Assembly: GCA_026417555.1 (NCBI GenBank)
Contig: JAOADA010000002.1
Location: forward strand, 62,001 to 126,000
Reading direction: 5' to 3'
DNA length: 64,000 nucleotides
Origin: Brevinematales bacterium
GTDB taxonomy: Bacteria > Spirochaetota > Brevinematia > Brevinematales > Thermospiraceae
Numbering within the stretch: the first letter of the stretch is position 1; each line of letters begins with the position of its first letter. Below the pieces are notes generated by a model, which worked only from the letters and a program-made list of their open reading frames with translations, had not been told where the DNA came from and did no database searches. Positions 25,581 through 34,961 of the stretch are shown piece after piece. The translations under genes and the position numbers were made by a program.

Positions 25581-25609
25581 ACTATAGCATAAAAACACAA
25601 AAAAAACAA
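25581..25609 (-). promoter_or_regulatory. Promoter of the sigma/anti-sigma operon
   Basis: On the minus strand TTGTTT (25609-25604), 17 bp, TATAGT (25586-25581). Confidence 0.5.
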
Positions 25610-25638
25610 CTTCTTTCCCGCCCCCTTTTCCCTGAGAC

Positions 25639-25687
25639 AAAAAAAGAGCCCTCCTGAAAACACCCACCATGCCTTCAAGAAGGGCTC
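25639..25687 (-). terminator. Terminator of the nine-gene metG/ackA operon
   Basis: GAGCCCT (25687-25681) pairs with AGGGCTC (25652-25646) around a partly paired inner stem; a T-run follows on the minus strand. It lies 32 bp after the ackA stop. Confidence 0.75.
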
Positions 25688-25718
25688 AAAAAATCAACCA
25701 AAATTCAGCAAATAAGAA

Positions 25719-26924
25719 TTATTCTTTCTCTTCGAGAACCCATTGAGTCTCAAGAGCAATCATAAGCTCCTCATTTGTAGGCACTACAAGAATTTTCGAG
25801 GGAGAAGAGAAAGTACTGATCTCCGCAAGTGTCCCACGGGTGGTACGGTTTTTTTCTTTGTCAAGCACAAATCCCCAGTTTTCCATACGAGCCATACACA
25901 TTTCTCGCACCACCCAGTCATTCTCTCCAATCCCCGCCGTAAACACTACCGCATCCACCCGACCAAGCTCCACCATGTATGCCCCTATGTATTTTCTGAC
26001 CGAGTGAACAAGAACTTCAAGGGTTAATTTGGCACGAGAGTGGCCTTTTTCCACAGCATCGTGAATCTCTCGCATGTCATGGGAAATTCCTGAAAGCCCC
26101 AAAATACCAGATTTCTTATTTAAAAGGTCAGACATGTGTCTTGGGGTGAGGTTTTCCTTCTCCATAATATAGAGAAGAACTGCTGGATCAAGAGATCCAG
26201 ACCTTGTCCCCATCACGACCCCTTCCAGAGGAGTAAATCCCATAGAGGTGTCTCGTGACTTTCCCCCAGCAATAGCGGTAATACTTGAACCATTCCCAAG
26301 GTGACAGGTGATAAGATGAAGATTTTCTAACGGTTTGCCCAAAAATTCTGCTGTTTTCATCGCTACATAGCGATGGGATGTTCCATGGAAACCATACCGA
26401 CGGATTTTGTACTTTTCGTAGTACTCATAGGGAAGGGCATACATAGAGCTGTATTCAGGCATACTCTGATGAAAAGCTGTATCAAACACCGCTACCTGTT
26501 TCTTGTTAGGCAAAACCTCCCTACATGCCAGGATACCCTGAAGGTTAGGAGGATTATGAAGAGGCGCAAGCTCCCCATTTGCTTCAATGGCTTTGATCAC
26601 CTCATCGGTAATTAAAGCCGAATGATAAAACGACTCTCCCCCGTGTACCACTCGATGTCCAATAGCCTCAATCTCCTCAAGAGAAGAGAGAACCCCATAC
26701 GGCTCTGAAACAAGTTTCCCAAGAACCTCCCTGAGGGCCTCTGTGTGATTCTTTGATTGTATACCTACCTTTACTTTTGGTCTCTCTCCATGGGTAAAGG
26801 AGTACTCAGCCTCACCAAGGCCAATTCTTTCCACAAGCCCTTTGGCCAGAACAGCAGAGGTTGTGGTTTCAATGAGCTGATACTTGAGAGATGAGCTTCC
26901 ACAATTGACAACAAGTACCTTCAT
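25719..26924 (-). CDS. ackA: Acetate kinase
   Basis: A 401-residue acetokinase that makes ATP from acetyl phosphate. The motif VLVVNCGSSSLKYQL starts at residue 3; HRVVHGGE, the catalytic region DTAFHQSMPE, RRYGFHGTSHRYV, HLGNGSS and FTAGIGEN are all present. Length is normal. It is the last gene of the operon, 9 bp after metG, and marks mixed-acid fermentation together with the D-lactate dehydrogenase. No pta gene is in the window. Confidence 0.97.
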   Translation of the reverse strand: MKVLVVNCGSSSLKYQLIETTTSAVLAKGLVERIGLGEAEYSFTHGERPKVKVGIQSKNHTEALREVLGKLVSEPYGVLSSLEEIEAIGHRVVHGGESFYHSALITDEVIKAIEANGELAPLHNPPNLQGILACREVLPNKKQVAVFDTAFHQSMPEYSSMYALPYEYYEKYKIRRYGFHGTSHRYVAMKTAEFLGKPLENLHLITCHLGNGSSITAIAGGKSRDTSMGFTPLEGVVMGTRSGSLDPAVLLYIMEKENLTPRHMSDLLNKKSGILGLSGISHDMREIHDAVEKGHSRAKLTLEVLVHSVRKYIGAYMVELGRVDAVVFTAGIGENDWVVREMCMARMENWGFVLDKEKNRTTRGTLAEISTFSSPSKILVVPTNEELMIALETQWVLEEKE

Positions 26925-26933
26925 ACCTACTCC

Positions 26934-28979
26934 TTAGCTTATTTTCGCACCACTTTCAATATCCTTTTCTGGGGTGAGAAAGATCACCTTTGTCTTGCCT
27001 TCATCACTTGCCGCAAGCAGCATACCCTCCGACACCTCTCCCATAAGCTTGGCAGGTTGAAGATTGTTGATAATCACAATCTTTTTTCCCTTGAGTTCTT
27101 CGGGGGCATAGTGTTGCTTGATACCCGCTAAGATCTGTTTCTCGGTATCCCCCACCTTGACTTTGAGTTTGTAGAGTTTGTTGGATTTGGGCATGTCCAT
27201 AACCTCAACAATCTCAGCCACCCTCAGATCAAAGCGCTTGAAATCCTCAATGGTCACGAGGAGCTGCTCTGTTTGGGATTCCATAGGTTTCTCCTGTACT
27301 TTCTGAGATTTTTGGATGAGTCTATTTATCTGTTTCTGGATGAGTTCATCATCATACTTCACAAACAAGATCTCTATTTCTCCAATTTTCCTGGCTGGCA
27401 TACGATAATCAGCAACAGTAGCCCAACGTTCATAAAGAATATCCCGTGTTTCACCCACCATACGCCACAGTTTCAACGCCGAATCTGGCATAAGAGGATA
27501 CATCACCACAGCCAAAAGACGACAGAGATGCACACACACCGAAAGAACCTGCCCCAATCTTTCAGGATTCTCTTTGCGAAGGATCCAGGGTTTCTGTTCG
27601 TCGTAGTAACGATTACCCAGACGGGCAATATCCATCATCGTTTTGGTGGCCTCTCGTACCTGAAAACGGGAGAGAAGAGCAGCATAAGCCAAGGTTTTTT
27701 CCCTCACTTCTGCCCAAAACACCTCGTCCTCTTTTGACCACGCCACGGGCTTTATTTCCCCATCGGCGTGATTTTTCACAAAGGTAAGGGTACGGTTAAT
27801 AAAATTGCCCAGAATATTTGCCAGCTCTTCGTTATTGCGTTGTTGAAAAGCCTTCCAAGCAAAGTCTGCATCCTTATTTTCCGGGGCATTGGCAGCAAGA
27901 TAGTACCTCAGAGGATCAGGCGGGAAGTATTCCAGATACTCATCCACCCATACTGCCCAATTCATCGAGGTGGAAAACTTTTCTCCTTCCAGGGTGAGGT
28001 ATTCATTGGCAGGAATATCATAGGGAAGAACATAAGGGGTATTTTGTCCCATGATCATTGCTGGCCAAATAATCGCATGAAAGGGAATATTGTCCTTGCC
28101 AATGAAATGCACCAACCGTGTATCGGGAGAGAGCCAATATTTCTTCCATTCCTCGGGTTTGCCTATCTTTTCAGCCCATTCTATGGTAGAGGAAATATAT
28201 CCTATGGGGGCATCAAACCAAACATAGAGAACCTTGCCCTTGGCTTCTTCAAGGGGAACAGGAACCCCCCAATCAAGGTCACGAGTTATCGCCCGTTCTT
28301 TGAGGCCCTCTTTTTGGATCCAGCCCAAAACAAAATTTCTCACATTGTCTTTCCAATGTGTCTTTGAAAAGATCCATTTCTCCAAACGTTCACTAAACGC
28401 TGCAAGATCAAGGTACCAATGTTCTGTTTCTTTCTGAACAGGGGTGGTATGTGAAAGCACACTCTTTGGGTTTATTAATTGATCAGGGTTAAGCAATTTC
28501 CCACACTTATCACATTGATCCCCCCGCGCCCGTTCATACCCGCAATGGGGACAGGTCCCCTCAATATACCTGTCCGCCAAGAAGCGCTTTTTCTCCTCAT
28601 CGTAAAACTGTTTTTCTTTGTGCTTGGTGATATACCCATTCTGATAAAGATCCAAAAAAAACTGCTGAGAAAGACGATAATGATGGGGTCTACTCGTCCC
28701 AGAGAAATTGTCAAAATCAATCCGCATGCCAGCAAAACTTTCTTTGATATGATTATGATAACGAGCAACCACCTCAGCTGGACTCACTCCCTCTTGCTCA
28801 GCACGCAGGGTAATAGGCACCCCATGCTCATCGGTTCCACAGACATACACCACCTCATCTCCATTGAGTTTCAGGTAACGGACATAGATATCAGCGGGTA
28901 AATAAGCACCCGCAAGATGTCCCAAATGGATAGGGCCATTGGCATAGGGCAAGGCAGAGGTGACGAGATAACGGGCCAT
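26934..28979 (-). CDS. metG: Methionyl-tRNA synthetase with C-terminal tRNA-binding domain
   Basis: A 681-residue class I synthetase. The HIGH motif HLGH is at residues 18-21 and KFSTS (KMSKS) at 334-338. A zinc knuckle has Cys 143, 146, 156 and 159. The C-terminal 110 residues form a Trbp111-type OB fold (TIEDFKRFDLRVAEIVEV, LAGIKQHYAPEELKGKKI). It charges initiator and elongator tRNA-Met. It lies between the CBS gene and ackA in the long operon. Confidence 0.97.
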   Translation of the reverse strand: MARYLVTSALPYANGPIHLGHLAGAYLPADIYVRYLKLNGDEVVYVCGTDEHGVPITLRAEQEGVSPAEVVARYHNHIKESFAGMRIDFDNFSGTSRPHHYRLSQQFFLDLYQNGYITKHKEKQFYDEEKKRFLADRYIEGTCPHCGYERARGDQCDKCGKLLNPDQLINPKSVLSHTTPVQKETEHWYLDLAAFSERLEKWIFSKTHWKDNVRNFVLGWIQKEGLKERAITRDLDWGVPVPLEEAKGKVLYVWFDAPIGYISSTIEWAEKIGKPEEWKKYWLSPDTRLVHFIGKDNIPFHAIIWPAMIMGQNTPYVLPYDIPANEYLTLEGEKFSTSMNWAVWVDEYLEYFPPDPLRYYLAANAPENKDADFAWKAFQQRNNEELANILGNFINRTLTFVKNHADGEIKPVAWSKEDEVFWAEVREKTLAYAALLSRFQVREATKTMMDIARLGNRYYDEQKPWILRKENPERLGQVLSVCVHLCRLLAVVMYPLMPDSALKLWRMVGETRDILYERWATVADYRMPARKIGEIEILFVKYDDELIQKQINRLIQKSQKVQEKPMESQTEQLLVTIEDFKRFDLRVAEIVEVMDMPKSNKLYKLKVKVGDTEKQILAGIKQHYAPEELKGKKIVIINNLQPAKLMGEVSEGMLLAASDEGKTKVIFLTPEKDIESGAKIS

Positions 28980-29002
28980 TGTTTTCTCCTTGGGGAAAAG
29001 TT

Positions 29003-29404
29003 TCAGAGTTTCTCTCGAACAAAATGGGCAATATCTGTGAGGGATATTTTTCCAACAAGAGTATCATTTTCATCGAGAACAGGCAGGGCTCGTACTCCCT
29101 TATCAAGCATGAGATTCAGAGCATCGCGCAAGCTCACCTCTTCATAGACAAAGAAAAATTTTTTCTTGTCCAAAACTTTGCTCACGGGCATATCTTTGCC
29201 ACTCTCCCCCATAAACGTTACCTTCATCACATCCCAGCTGTCCAAAATACCCACTGGTTTTCCCTTGGCATCAATAACAATCAGGGAGTGTACCTTCTCC
29301 CGAAGCATCTTGTCCGCTGCTTTGGTGATAGGCATATCCTCAGTGACAGTAAACGGTACCTTTCTCCCCAAGACACCAACCTTTACTTCATCAAGTTCGT
29401 TCAT
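29003..29404 (-). CDS. Two-CBS-domain protein
   Basis: A 133-residue protein made of a CBS pair: TVTEDMPITKAADKML then SLIVIDAKGKPVGILDSWDVM, and VSLRDALNLMLDKGVRALPVLDEND then LVGKISLTDIA. CBS pairs bind adenosyl ligands such as AMP, ATP or c-di-AMP and usually control a partner. There is no other domain in the chain. It is 24 bp upstream of metG. Confidence 0.85.
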   Translation of the reverse strand: MNELDEVKVGVLGRKVPFTVTEDMPITKAADKMLREKVHSLIVIDAKGKPVGILDSWDVMKVTFMGESGKDMPVSKVLDKKKFFFVYEEVSLRDALNLMLDKGVRALPVLDENDTLVGKISLTDIAHFVREKL

Positions 29405-29425
29405 AGTGTACCCCTTTTTTGTATT

Positions 29426-29704
29426 TTACTCTCTTCCATCATGGGTCATCTTAGAAAAACCCCAGATGAGAAATAACGCTCCACTGATAGTGGCAACATA
29501 GTTTACCGTTGTGATATTGTTGACCATCCAGGCAAAGATATCATTGAGAAAAAAACCTCCAAGCACACTTCCAATGATACCCACCACCGTAGCACCCCAC
29601 AGCATTCCCAAAAAGCGTCGTTTAAGAATACGCACATAGAAAAAAGCCACCGCAAAACCAATAAAAATCTGGATGGCAATTGCCAATATCTTTATCCAGT
29701 TCAT
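29426..29704 (-). CDS. Small three-helix membrane protein, GlsB/YeaQ-like
   Basis: A 92-residue inner-membrane protein with three hydrophobic helices. The middle segment LWGATVVGIIGSVLGGFF recalls the glycine-rich repeats of the GlsB/YeaQ/YmgE family, but the match is weak and function is unknown. The ATG overlaps the FkbM stop as ATGA, so translation is coupled. It may be spirochaete-specific. Confidence 0.6.
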   Translation of the reverse strand: MNWIKILAIAIQIFIGFAVAFFYVRILKRRFLGMLWGATVVGIIGSVLGGFFLNDIFAWMVNNITTVNYVATISGALFLIWGFSKMTHDGRE

Positions 29705-30516
29705 GAGATCCTCCTTCGAGAACTCTTATAGGCAACAAGGGTGGGATATCTCTCTCGCTTTTTCTCCACAAGGGTATAACCAAGAGAGGTGAGAAATTCC
29801 TTGACTACACCAGCGGTGTCCTTTCCTTCACTCTGGTGGGTTTCAATAAGAAGCGTAGGAGAGAGCTCAGAAAGAAGTGTTCTGGCCCCTTCAAGAGCCT
29901 GTACTTCACTCCCTTCAATATCCATCTTGATAAAATCAATCTTTTCCCATCGATACTTGTGATACTCCTCATCCAAGCTCACCACGGGAACCATCGTCAC
30001 ATCGTATCGAGAAGGATCCTCATTGATATAGTTCGTCTTGAGAAAAGAAGAGGTATATGTCCCTCCCTCGTAGAAGGTGAGATTCCCGCTTTCGTTCCAT
30101 ACCCCACAGGGAACCAGGGTTACATTCGTTACCCCATTGAGTTCGAGGTGTTTCTGAAGAAGCTTTTGGTTTTTTCTATCAGGTTCATATACCCACACAT
30201 GGCCTGTCGGTCCAACCTTGTAAGCCATATAGATCGCCACCATCCCAATATTCCCGCCCAAATCAAGCACCTTCTCTCCAGGGGAAAGGGACTGAAGTTC
30301 TGGATCACTGAGGGGAGCTGGATCAAAATCTCGAAGAGAAAGAAGCGTCACCCCATCTCTCGTAACAATTTTCCAGCAACACCATTTTTTGTCATATGTG
30401 TAGGATTTCACCACCGAAGGGTGGAGAAACCGATACACCTTCCCTACCAAAACACGCTTGACATATCCCTCTGGAAGTGCATGGTAACAACGACGAAGAA
30501 TCTGATACCACCCCAT
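29701..30516 (-). CDS. FkbM-family SAM-dependent methyltransferase
   Basis: A 271-residue enzyme with a class I methyltransferase core: VLDLGGNIGMVAIYMA for SAM binding, EPDRKNQKLLQKHLELNG, and the FkbM signature IDFIKMDIEGSEVQALEG. FkbM enzymes often O-methylate sugars. The ATG overlaps the upstream stop as TGATG; the in-frame extension to 30663 lies inside the neighbouring gene and is not the start. The GT-C membrane protein next to it suggests glycan methylation. Confidence 0.85.
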   Translation of the reverse strand: MGWYQILRRCYHALPEGYVKRVLVGKVYRFLHPSVVKSYTYDKKWCCWKIVTRDGVTLLSLRDFDPAPLSDPELQSLSPGEKVLDLGGNIGMVAIYMAYKVGPTGHVWVYEPDRKNQKLLQKHLELNGVTNVTLVPCGVWNESGNLTFYEGGTYTSSFLKTNYINEDPSRYDVTMVPVVSLDEEYHKYRWEKIDFIKMDIEGSEVQALEGARTLLSELSPTLLIETHQSEGKDTAGVVKEFLTSLGYTLVEKKRERYPTLVAYKSSRRRIS

Positions 30517-32210
30517 CAAGACTTCGCCTCTCGCTCTTTTTGAAAATACACTTTCCATTGGCCAGAGAAAAGATCCAGAAGAGCCTGGTATCCAAACCCA
30601 AGAAAGATGGCATACACCCAGAAATTCTGGATATGCATCACCACTTGAAAACTCTGGGTCCATGCATCCACTTCAGGATTCACAAACTTGATCAGAGAAA
30701 CCGTGAGGAGTGTCATAGCCCACAAGAGGTAGGTAGCCCAGATCTTTTCTCGCACAAGCATAAAGGCAAACCCACATGCCCCAATCAAAACATTGACAAG
30801 ACCAAATTGACTCACCAAAAACCTTCCTACCCATGCAAGTTGCCCCCAAAAGTAATTGATCCCCCCACTTGCGGCTCGACCACCATACTGTTTTCGAAGC
30901 ATCTGGTTAAAAAGCACCTCCAGACTCCTTGTGTCTCCCCAGCTCAGAGGTTTAGGATCAGGCAGGTCAGCCAAGGCATTGGCTCGCACCATCATATAAA
31001 GATAAATCGTCATTGCAAAGATAAAAAGCAAAGACCCCACGCCCATGATTTCCATCACCCTATCCACCCAGTTCCGCTCAACCCCCAAAAGTTTGACCAC
31101 GGCTGTATACACCATCAAGTACACCGGAACAAGAAAGATAGAAAAGAGAATCCATCCCACATCCTGAGGATAGATGAGTCTGGCGAGATACGCCCTGTTG
31201 AGAAAGATCAAGACACTGATAGCGGCAAAAAAAGCCAAAACCAAAACATAACCAAGTCGTTTGCGAAATCCCTCCGCATACTCTGGTTTGAGCCGAGAAA
31301 GAAGAATACCAAAGAAAGAATATGCTCCCAACGCTCCCAACAGGAGAATAACCAACGCCAACCGACTGTGAAATTGCATGACTACAAGTGCAGCCAGGGG
31401 AGCCACCAACACACCCCACCAGATATCAAATACCGAGGAAAGAGAATGATGCTCTGTATCCTGAACCTTATTGGCAAAAAGAGCAAAAAAGGTCAAAGGA
31501 AACATCACAAGAAAAAAGGCCACAATATACCACAACGGCAACTGATGATCCGTCAGGGAGAGCCCCATCACATATGCAAGCAACAGAGACTTCCGATACG
31601 CAAAATCTATCTCCTCCTGATGACGATACGCCAAAAGCTCCTCATACCACCATACCATCACAAAAATCATCATGGATACAAGAAACACATTCAAGGAATA
31701 CACCTCTCCCCCCACTGCCTGTTGCCAATGATCAGAAGCAAAAGCAAAAGCCAAAGACGCCGCCAGGGCAGGAACATGAACACTCAGAAGAGCACGAGGT
31801 TTTTTATTCTCGAAAGTCACCTGTCGGTTCAATCCCAAGAGTTTCACCAAGGTAAGAAAAAGAAAAAGCACAGCACCGGCCGCCGTAGTAGCCGTATAAA
31901 TATTTACCCTATACCCAATATCTCCAAACGCAAGATAGGTAAAAAGCTTTCCCACAATCCCATAGAGGGGAAAACCAGGGGCATGGCTTGCCCCCATATT
32001 GTAGAGAGTGGTAGTCAATTCCCCACTATCCCCAGCCCCTATAGAGGGGGTCAAGGTTTTGATATACCCAGTGAAAGCCACAAGAAACACAAGAAACGCC
32101 AGCACATAATCAAACCATTGAAAACTGTAGGGATGATAGCCCCACGGATAGATCCGCTCAAAGAGGCTCTTGTGTTTTTTGATGGTATGCCCTTCCTTAC
32201 TTGTTGTCAT
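30516..32210 (-). CDS. DUF2723 multi-pass membrane protein (GT-C-like)
   Basis: A 564-residue membrane protein with about 12 helices. The first loop has the DUF2723 pattern GAGDSGELTTTLYNMGASHAPGFP, where the acidic residues resemble the catalytic Asp/Glu loop of GT-C glycosyltransferases. It probably moves sugars from a lipid donor to protein or glycan outside the membrane. Both ends overlap neighbouring genes: ATGA with greA, TGATG with the FkbM gene. Substrate unknown. Confidence 0.8.
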   Translation of the reverse strand: MTTSKEGHTIKKHKSLFERIYPWGYHPYSFQWFDYVLAFLVFLVAFTGYIKTLTPSIGAGDSGELTTTLYNMGASHAPGFPLYGIVGKLFTYLAFGDIGYRVNIYTATTAAGAVLFLFLTLVKLLGLNRQVTFENKKPRALLSVHVPALAASLAFAFASDHWQQAVGGEVYSLNVFLVSMMIFVMVWWYEELLAYRHQEEIDFAYRKSLLLAYVMGLSLTDHQLPLWYIVAFFLVMFPLTFFALFANKVQDTEHHSLSSVFDIWWGVLVAPLAALVVMQFHSRLALVILLLGALGAYSFFGILLSRLKPEYAEGFRKRLGYVLVLAFFAAISVLIFLNRAYLARLIYPQDVGWILFSIFLVPVYLMVYTAVVKLLGVERNWVDRVMEIMGVGSLLFIFAMTIYLYMMVRANALADLPDPKPLSWGDTRSLEVLFNQMLRKQYGGRAASGGINYFWGQLAWVGRFLVSQFGLVNVLIGACGFAFMLVREKIWATYLLWAMTLLTVSLIKFVNPEVDAWTQSFQVVMHIQNFWVYAIFLGFGYQALLDLFSGQWKVYFQKEREAKS

Positions 32211-34936
32211 GATTCTCCCCCTTCATCACTAAAATCAGCCATTTCGATGGATTCTATGGTATAGATCTTTCTCTCATTGCCAAAGGAAAACTCTACCACA
32301 TCCCCCTTCTGCTTGTCAAGCAGTGCTGCCCCAAGAGGAGAAAGATAAGAGATAATATTTTTCTCAAAATCCACATCCCACTGCCCAAGGATCTGGTAGG
32401 TGACCCGTTTTCCATCCTCTGTCTTGAGGGTAACCTTTGTCCCCACATCCACGATTGAGGTATCAACCATTGATTTTTCGATAACTTTTGCCTTGGCAAG
32501 TTCCGATTCCAGGCGAGCCACAGCCGCTTTGAGTTGATCCTGCTTCTCAAGAGCAGCTTTGTATTCAGCATTTTCCCTAAGGTCGCCCTTCTCCATGGCT
32601 TCCCCAATCGCTCGACTATTCTCAGGGATTTCTACAGTCACCAACCGGTTAAGTTCTGCACGCTTGGTCTCAAGACTCTTTTTCGTAACAAGAAGGGGAG
32701 GACGAATCTTGGCTCCCTGCTTGGTTTTCTCCTGCATCTCCTTGCTGGCAAGATCAGGATATTTTTGAAGAAGTTGCTCAAGATATTTCTGTTTGTATCC
32801 CTCAGGAAAATAGGTTGAGGTATCCAGCTGCGCATAAAGAGAAAGGGCTGTCGATGGCTCTATGTGATGCATCATACTCTCGAGAAGATCCCTTTCAAAC
32901 AAAAGATTCTCTATCATGGCACACAGCCGCTTGTTCAGTGAAACATTCACCTTGTCCTCAATCTCCTGACCCAGTCGCTCATAAATATCCAGTAAACGGA
33001 AAACCATCTCACTCTCTTTGAGACCAAATCGCTGGGAAATCTCCTTTTCCTCAAGAACCCGTTGAACAAACCAGATATAAAGTTCTGGTTTTTCCGCGTA
33101 ACTGGAAAAGGCAACTTCCATAATCTCCTGAATGGCGTCCCACTCTCCTTGGGCAAGGAGTTCCTCAAGCATGAAATGGGAAAAACGGTGGATCGGGGTT
33201 TTGAGAACCAAATCCACATACTTTGCTGGCCATTCCTTCAGCCGTTGGCGCAAAAGATGGAGAAACTCCTTCTTTAACTCAATATCCAGGTGAGTATAAA
33301 ACTCTCCTATATTTTTTATACCGTAGAGCCAACTCTGATCAAGAAGATCATAAGACACCGTTCCTCCACGCACAAACCTCAACACCAAAAAAGCCACAAG
33401 TTTTCTCTCCTGCGTTTCAGTAGAAGATTTGAGGATATCCTCAAAATAGCCAATCATGGCTGATGCACTCGCCTCCTCAAAACTCCCCCCACGGAGTTTA
33501 TAATCTATGACATACTTCACCTTGGTTTCCATAGTTCCCGACTTTTTAAATTTGCTCACCAACTCATCAAGCACAGAAACCTCGGAATTTCTTAGATCAA
33601 AAACATTTTTTCTGCTCAAACTCGGAACAATCGTGTTGCTACTTTCGATACGCTTCCGAGCCACAATCCACCACTTGCTCCATCCTGACTCAGACAACAC
33701 ATCTGGCACAAGCCATTCCTTGATCTGGGTGGCCGAGGCACTTCCCCCCAAGCTCTTGAGAATAATCTCTACCACCTTGAGAGGATCTTCCTGAAGCAAC
33801 CTCTGAAGCTCGTCGAGGCGTTTCTTTTTCCACAAGAGGATGTGATCATCATCAAGAACCGTCAAAGCCCGCAATGCAATCTCGAGAGACATCTTGTGCC
33901 CCGGTTTGTTTTCAAAATCAAGAAGCACATTTTCATCTTCCATCGCCTTCACCTGCCCAAATCCCCAGCTCTTGTGATAGACATACTTTCCCACATCAAA
34001 GGCAATATGGCTCTCAAAAATACGGATGGCATCCCGATAGGGTTTCCAGGTCTGCCCAATATTTGAAAGCTTGAGATACTTCTCCAATTGTGAATGGTTC
34101 TGGTAAATAGCCCGATAACAATCCTCGAGTGCTTTTCTGATCTGTTTATCATCTGGGCGCCATTCCACAATGACCTTCAAAACCTTGAGAGCATCCTCAT
34201 ACTTGCCGGCTTTCATGAGACTATGAACATAGTCATTGTAGACCGTCTCGGCCACCCGAGCATCTCCCTGGACCTCTCGAAGTTTTCTCGCAAACATCAA
34301 AACAAGATTGATATCCTCATGAAACAACTTAACCATCTTTCCCCAGAGTTCCTCAAGGGTACGGATAGTTTTAAGCTTAATATAACGCTCAAAAGCCAAC
34401 CGATAATAAAACGCTGCCTGATCCTTATCCCCTTGGGCCTCGTAATATTCCCCCAAATACTTGGCCGTTGCCGCATTTTTCGCATCTACCAACACAAGGC
34501 GCCGACGAATATTTAAGAGCTCTTCCTGGTTGCCCTGGCTCTCATAGATCATCTCAAGGGCACGAAGGGCTTCCTGATCCTCCCGATACCCCAACAGTTT
34601 CTCACACAGATACTCGGTAATCTTGTATTTTTTGTGTTCCAAGAAACGGCGAATCAAATCAGGGATAAGATTATTCCCCACAGAATTCTCTTCAAAAGGA
34701 AGCATCCCCAAAATATACGAGGCAATCACACTATTTTGTTTACTTGCAAGAGCATCATTACAGAGTTCCTTCAGTTCATCCTGAAACCCTTCCTCCACCG
34801 CAATGTGAATAATGTTATCAAGTTCCACAAACATCTTGACAGAATACTCGTTTATGGCTGTTTGGGTCCATTGTTCTTCCTTGATCCGTTCCTTCAGGCT
34901 TTTGAGAATATCCTCTTTTTTCTGGATATCGGTCAT
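32207..34936 (-). CDS. greA: Transcript cleavage factor GreA with a long N-terminal helical extension
   Basis: A 909-residue protein. The last 160 residues are GreA: a coiled coil with the acidic tip AMEKGDLRENAEYKAALEKQ, then the C-terminal FKBP-like domain (SIVDVGTKVTL, SPLGAALLDKQKGDVVEF). GreA restarts backtracked RNA polymerase. The first 740 residues are helical repeats, TPR-like near residues 115-290, of unknown role. Normal GreA has about 158 residues. This layout is known in Borrelia and Treponema and is the best lineage marker in the window. Confidence 0.9.
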   Translation of the reverse strand: MTDIQKKEDILKSLKERIKEEQWTQTAINEYSVKMFVELDNIIHIAVEEGFQDELKELCNDALASKQNSVIASYILGMLPFEENSVGNNLIPDLIRRFLEHKKYKITEYLCEKLLGYREDQEALRALEMIYESQGNQEELLNIRRRLVLVDAKNAATAKYLGEYYEAQGDKDQAAFYYRLAFERYIKLKTIRTLEELWGKMVKLFHEDINLVLMFARKLREVQGDARVAETVYNDYVHSLMKAGKYEDALKVLKVIVEWRPDDKQIRKALEDCYRAIYQNHSQLEKYLKLSNIGQTWKPYRDAIRIFESHIAFDVGKYVYHKSWGFGQVKAMEDENVLLDFENKPGHKMSLEIALRALTVLDDDHILLWKKKRLDELQRLLQEDPLKVVEIILKSLGGSASATQIKEWLVPDVLSESGWSKWWIVARKRIESSNTIVPSLSRKNVFDLRNSEVSVLDELVSKFKKSGTMETKVKYVIDYKLRGGSFEEASASAMIGYFEDILKSSTETQERKLVAFLVLRFVRGGTVSYDLLDQSWLYGIKNIGEFYTHLDIELKKEFLHLLRQRLKEWPAKYVDLVLKTPIHRFSHFMLEELLAQGEWDAIQEIMEVAFSSYAEKPELYIWFVQRVLEEKEISQRFGLKESEMVFRLLDIYERLGQEIEDKVNVSLNKRLCAMIENLLFERDLLESMMHHIEPSTALSLYAQLDTSTYFPEGYKQKYLEQLLQKYPDLASKEMQEKTKQGAKIRPPLLVTKKSLETKRAELNRLVTVEIPENSRAIGEAMEKGDLRENAEYKAALEKQDQLKAAVARLESELAKAKVIEKSMVDTSIVDVGTKVTLKTEDGKRVTYQILGQWDVDFEKNIISYLSPLGAALLDKQKGDVVEFSFGNERKIYTIESIEMADFSDEGGES

Positions 34937-34961
34937 GGGATGTCCTCCTCATTATTCTCTT

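Noticed and set aside
30477-32264. 595-codon plus-strand open frame
   Set aside because: It is antisense to the DUF2723 membrane protein, His/Lys/Pro-rich without domains, and has no ribosome site. The minus-strand gene explains the region.
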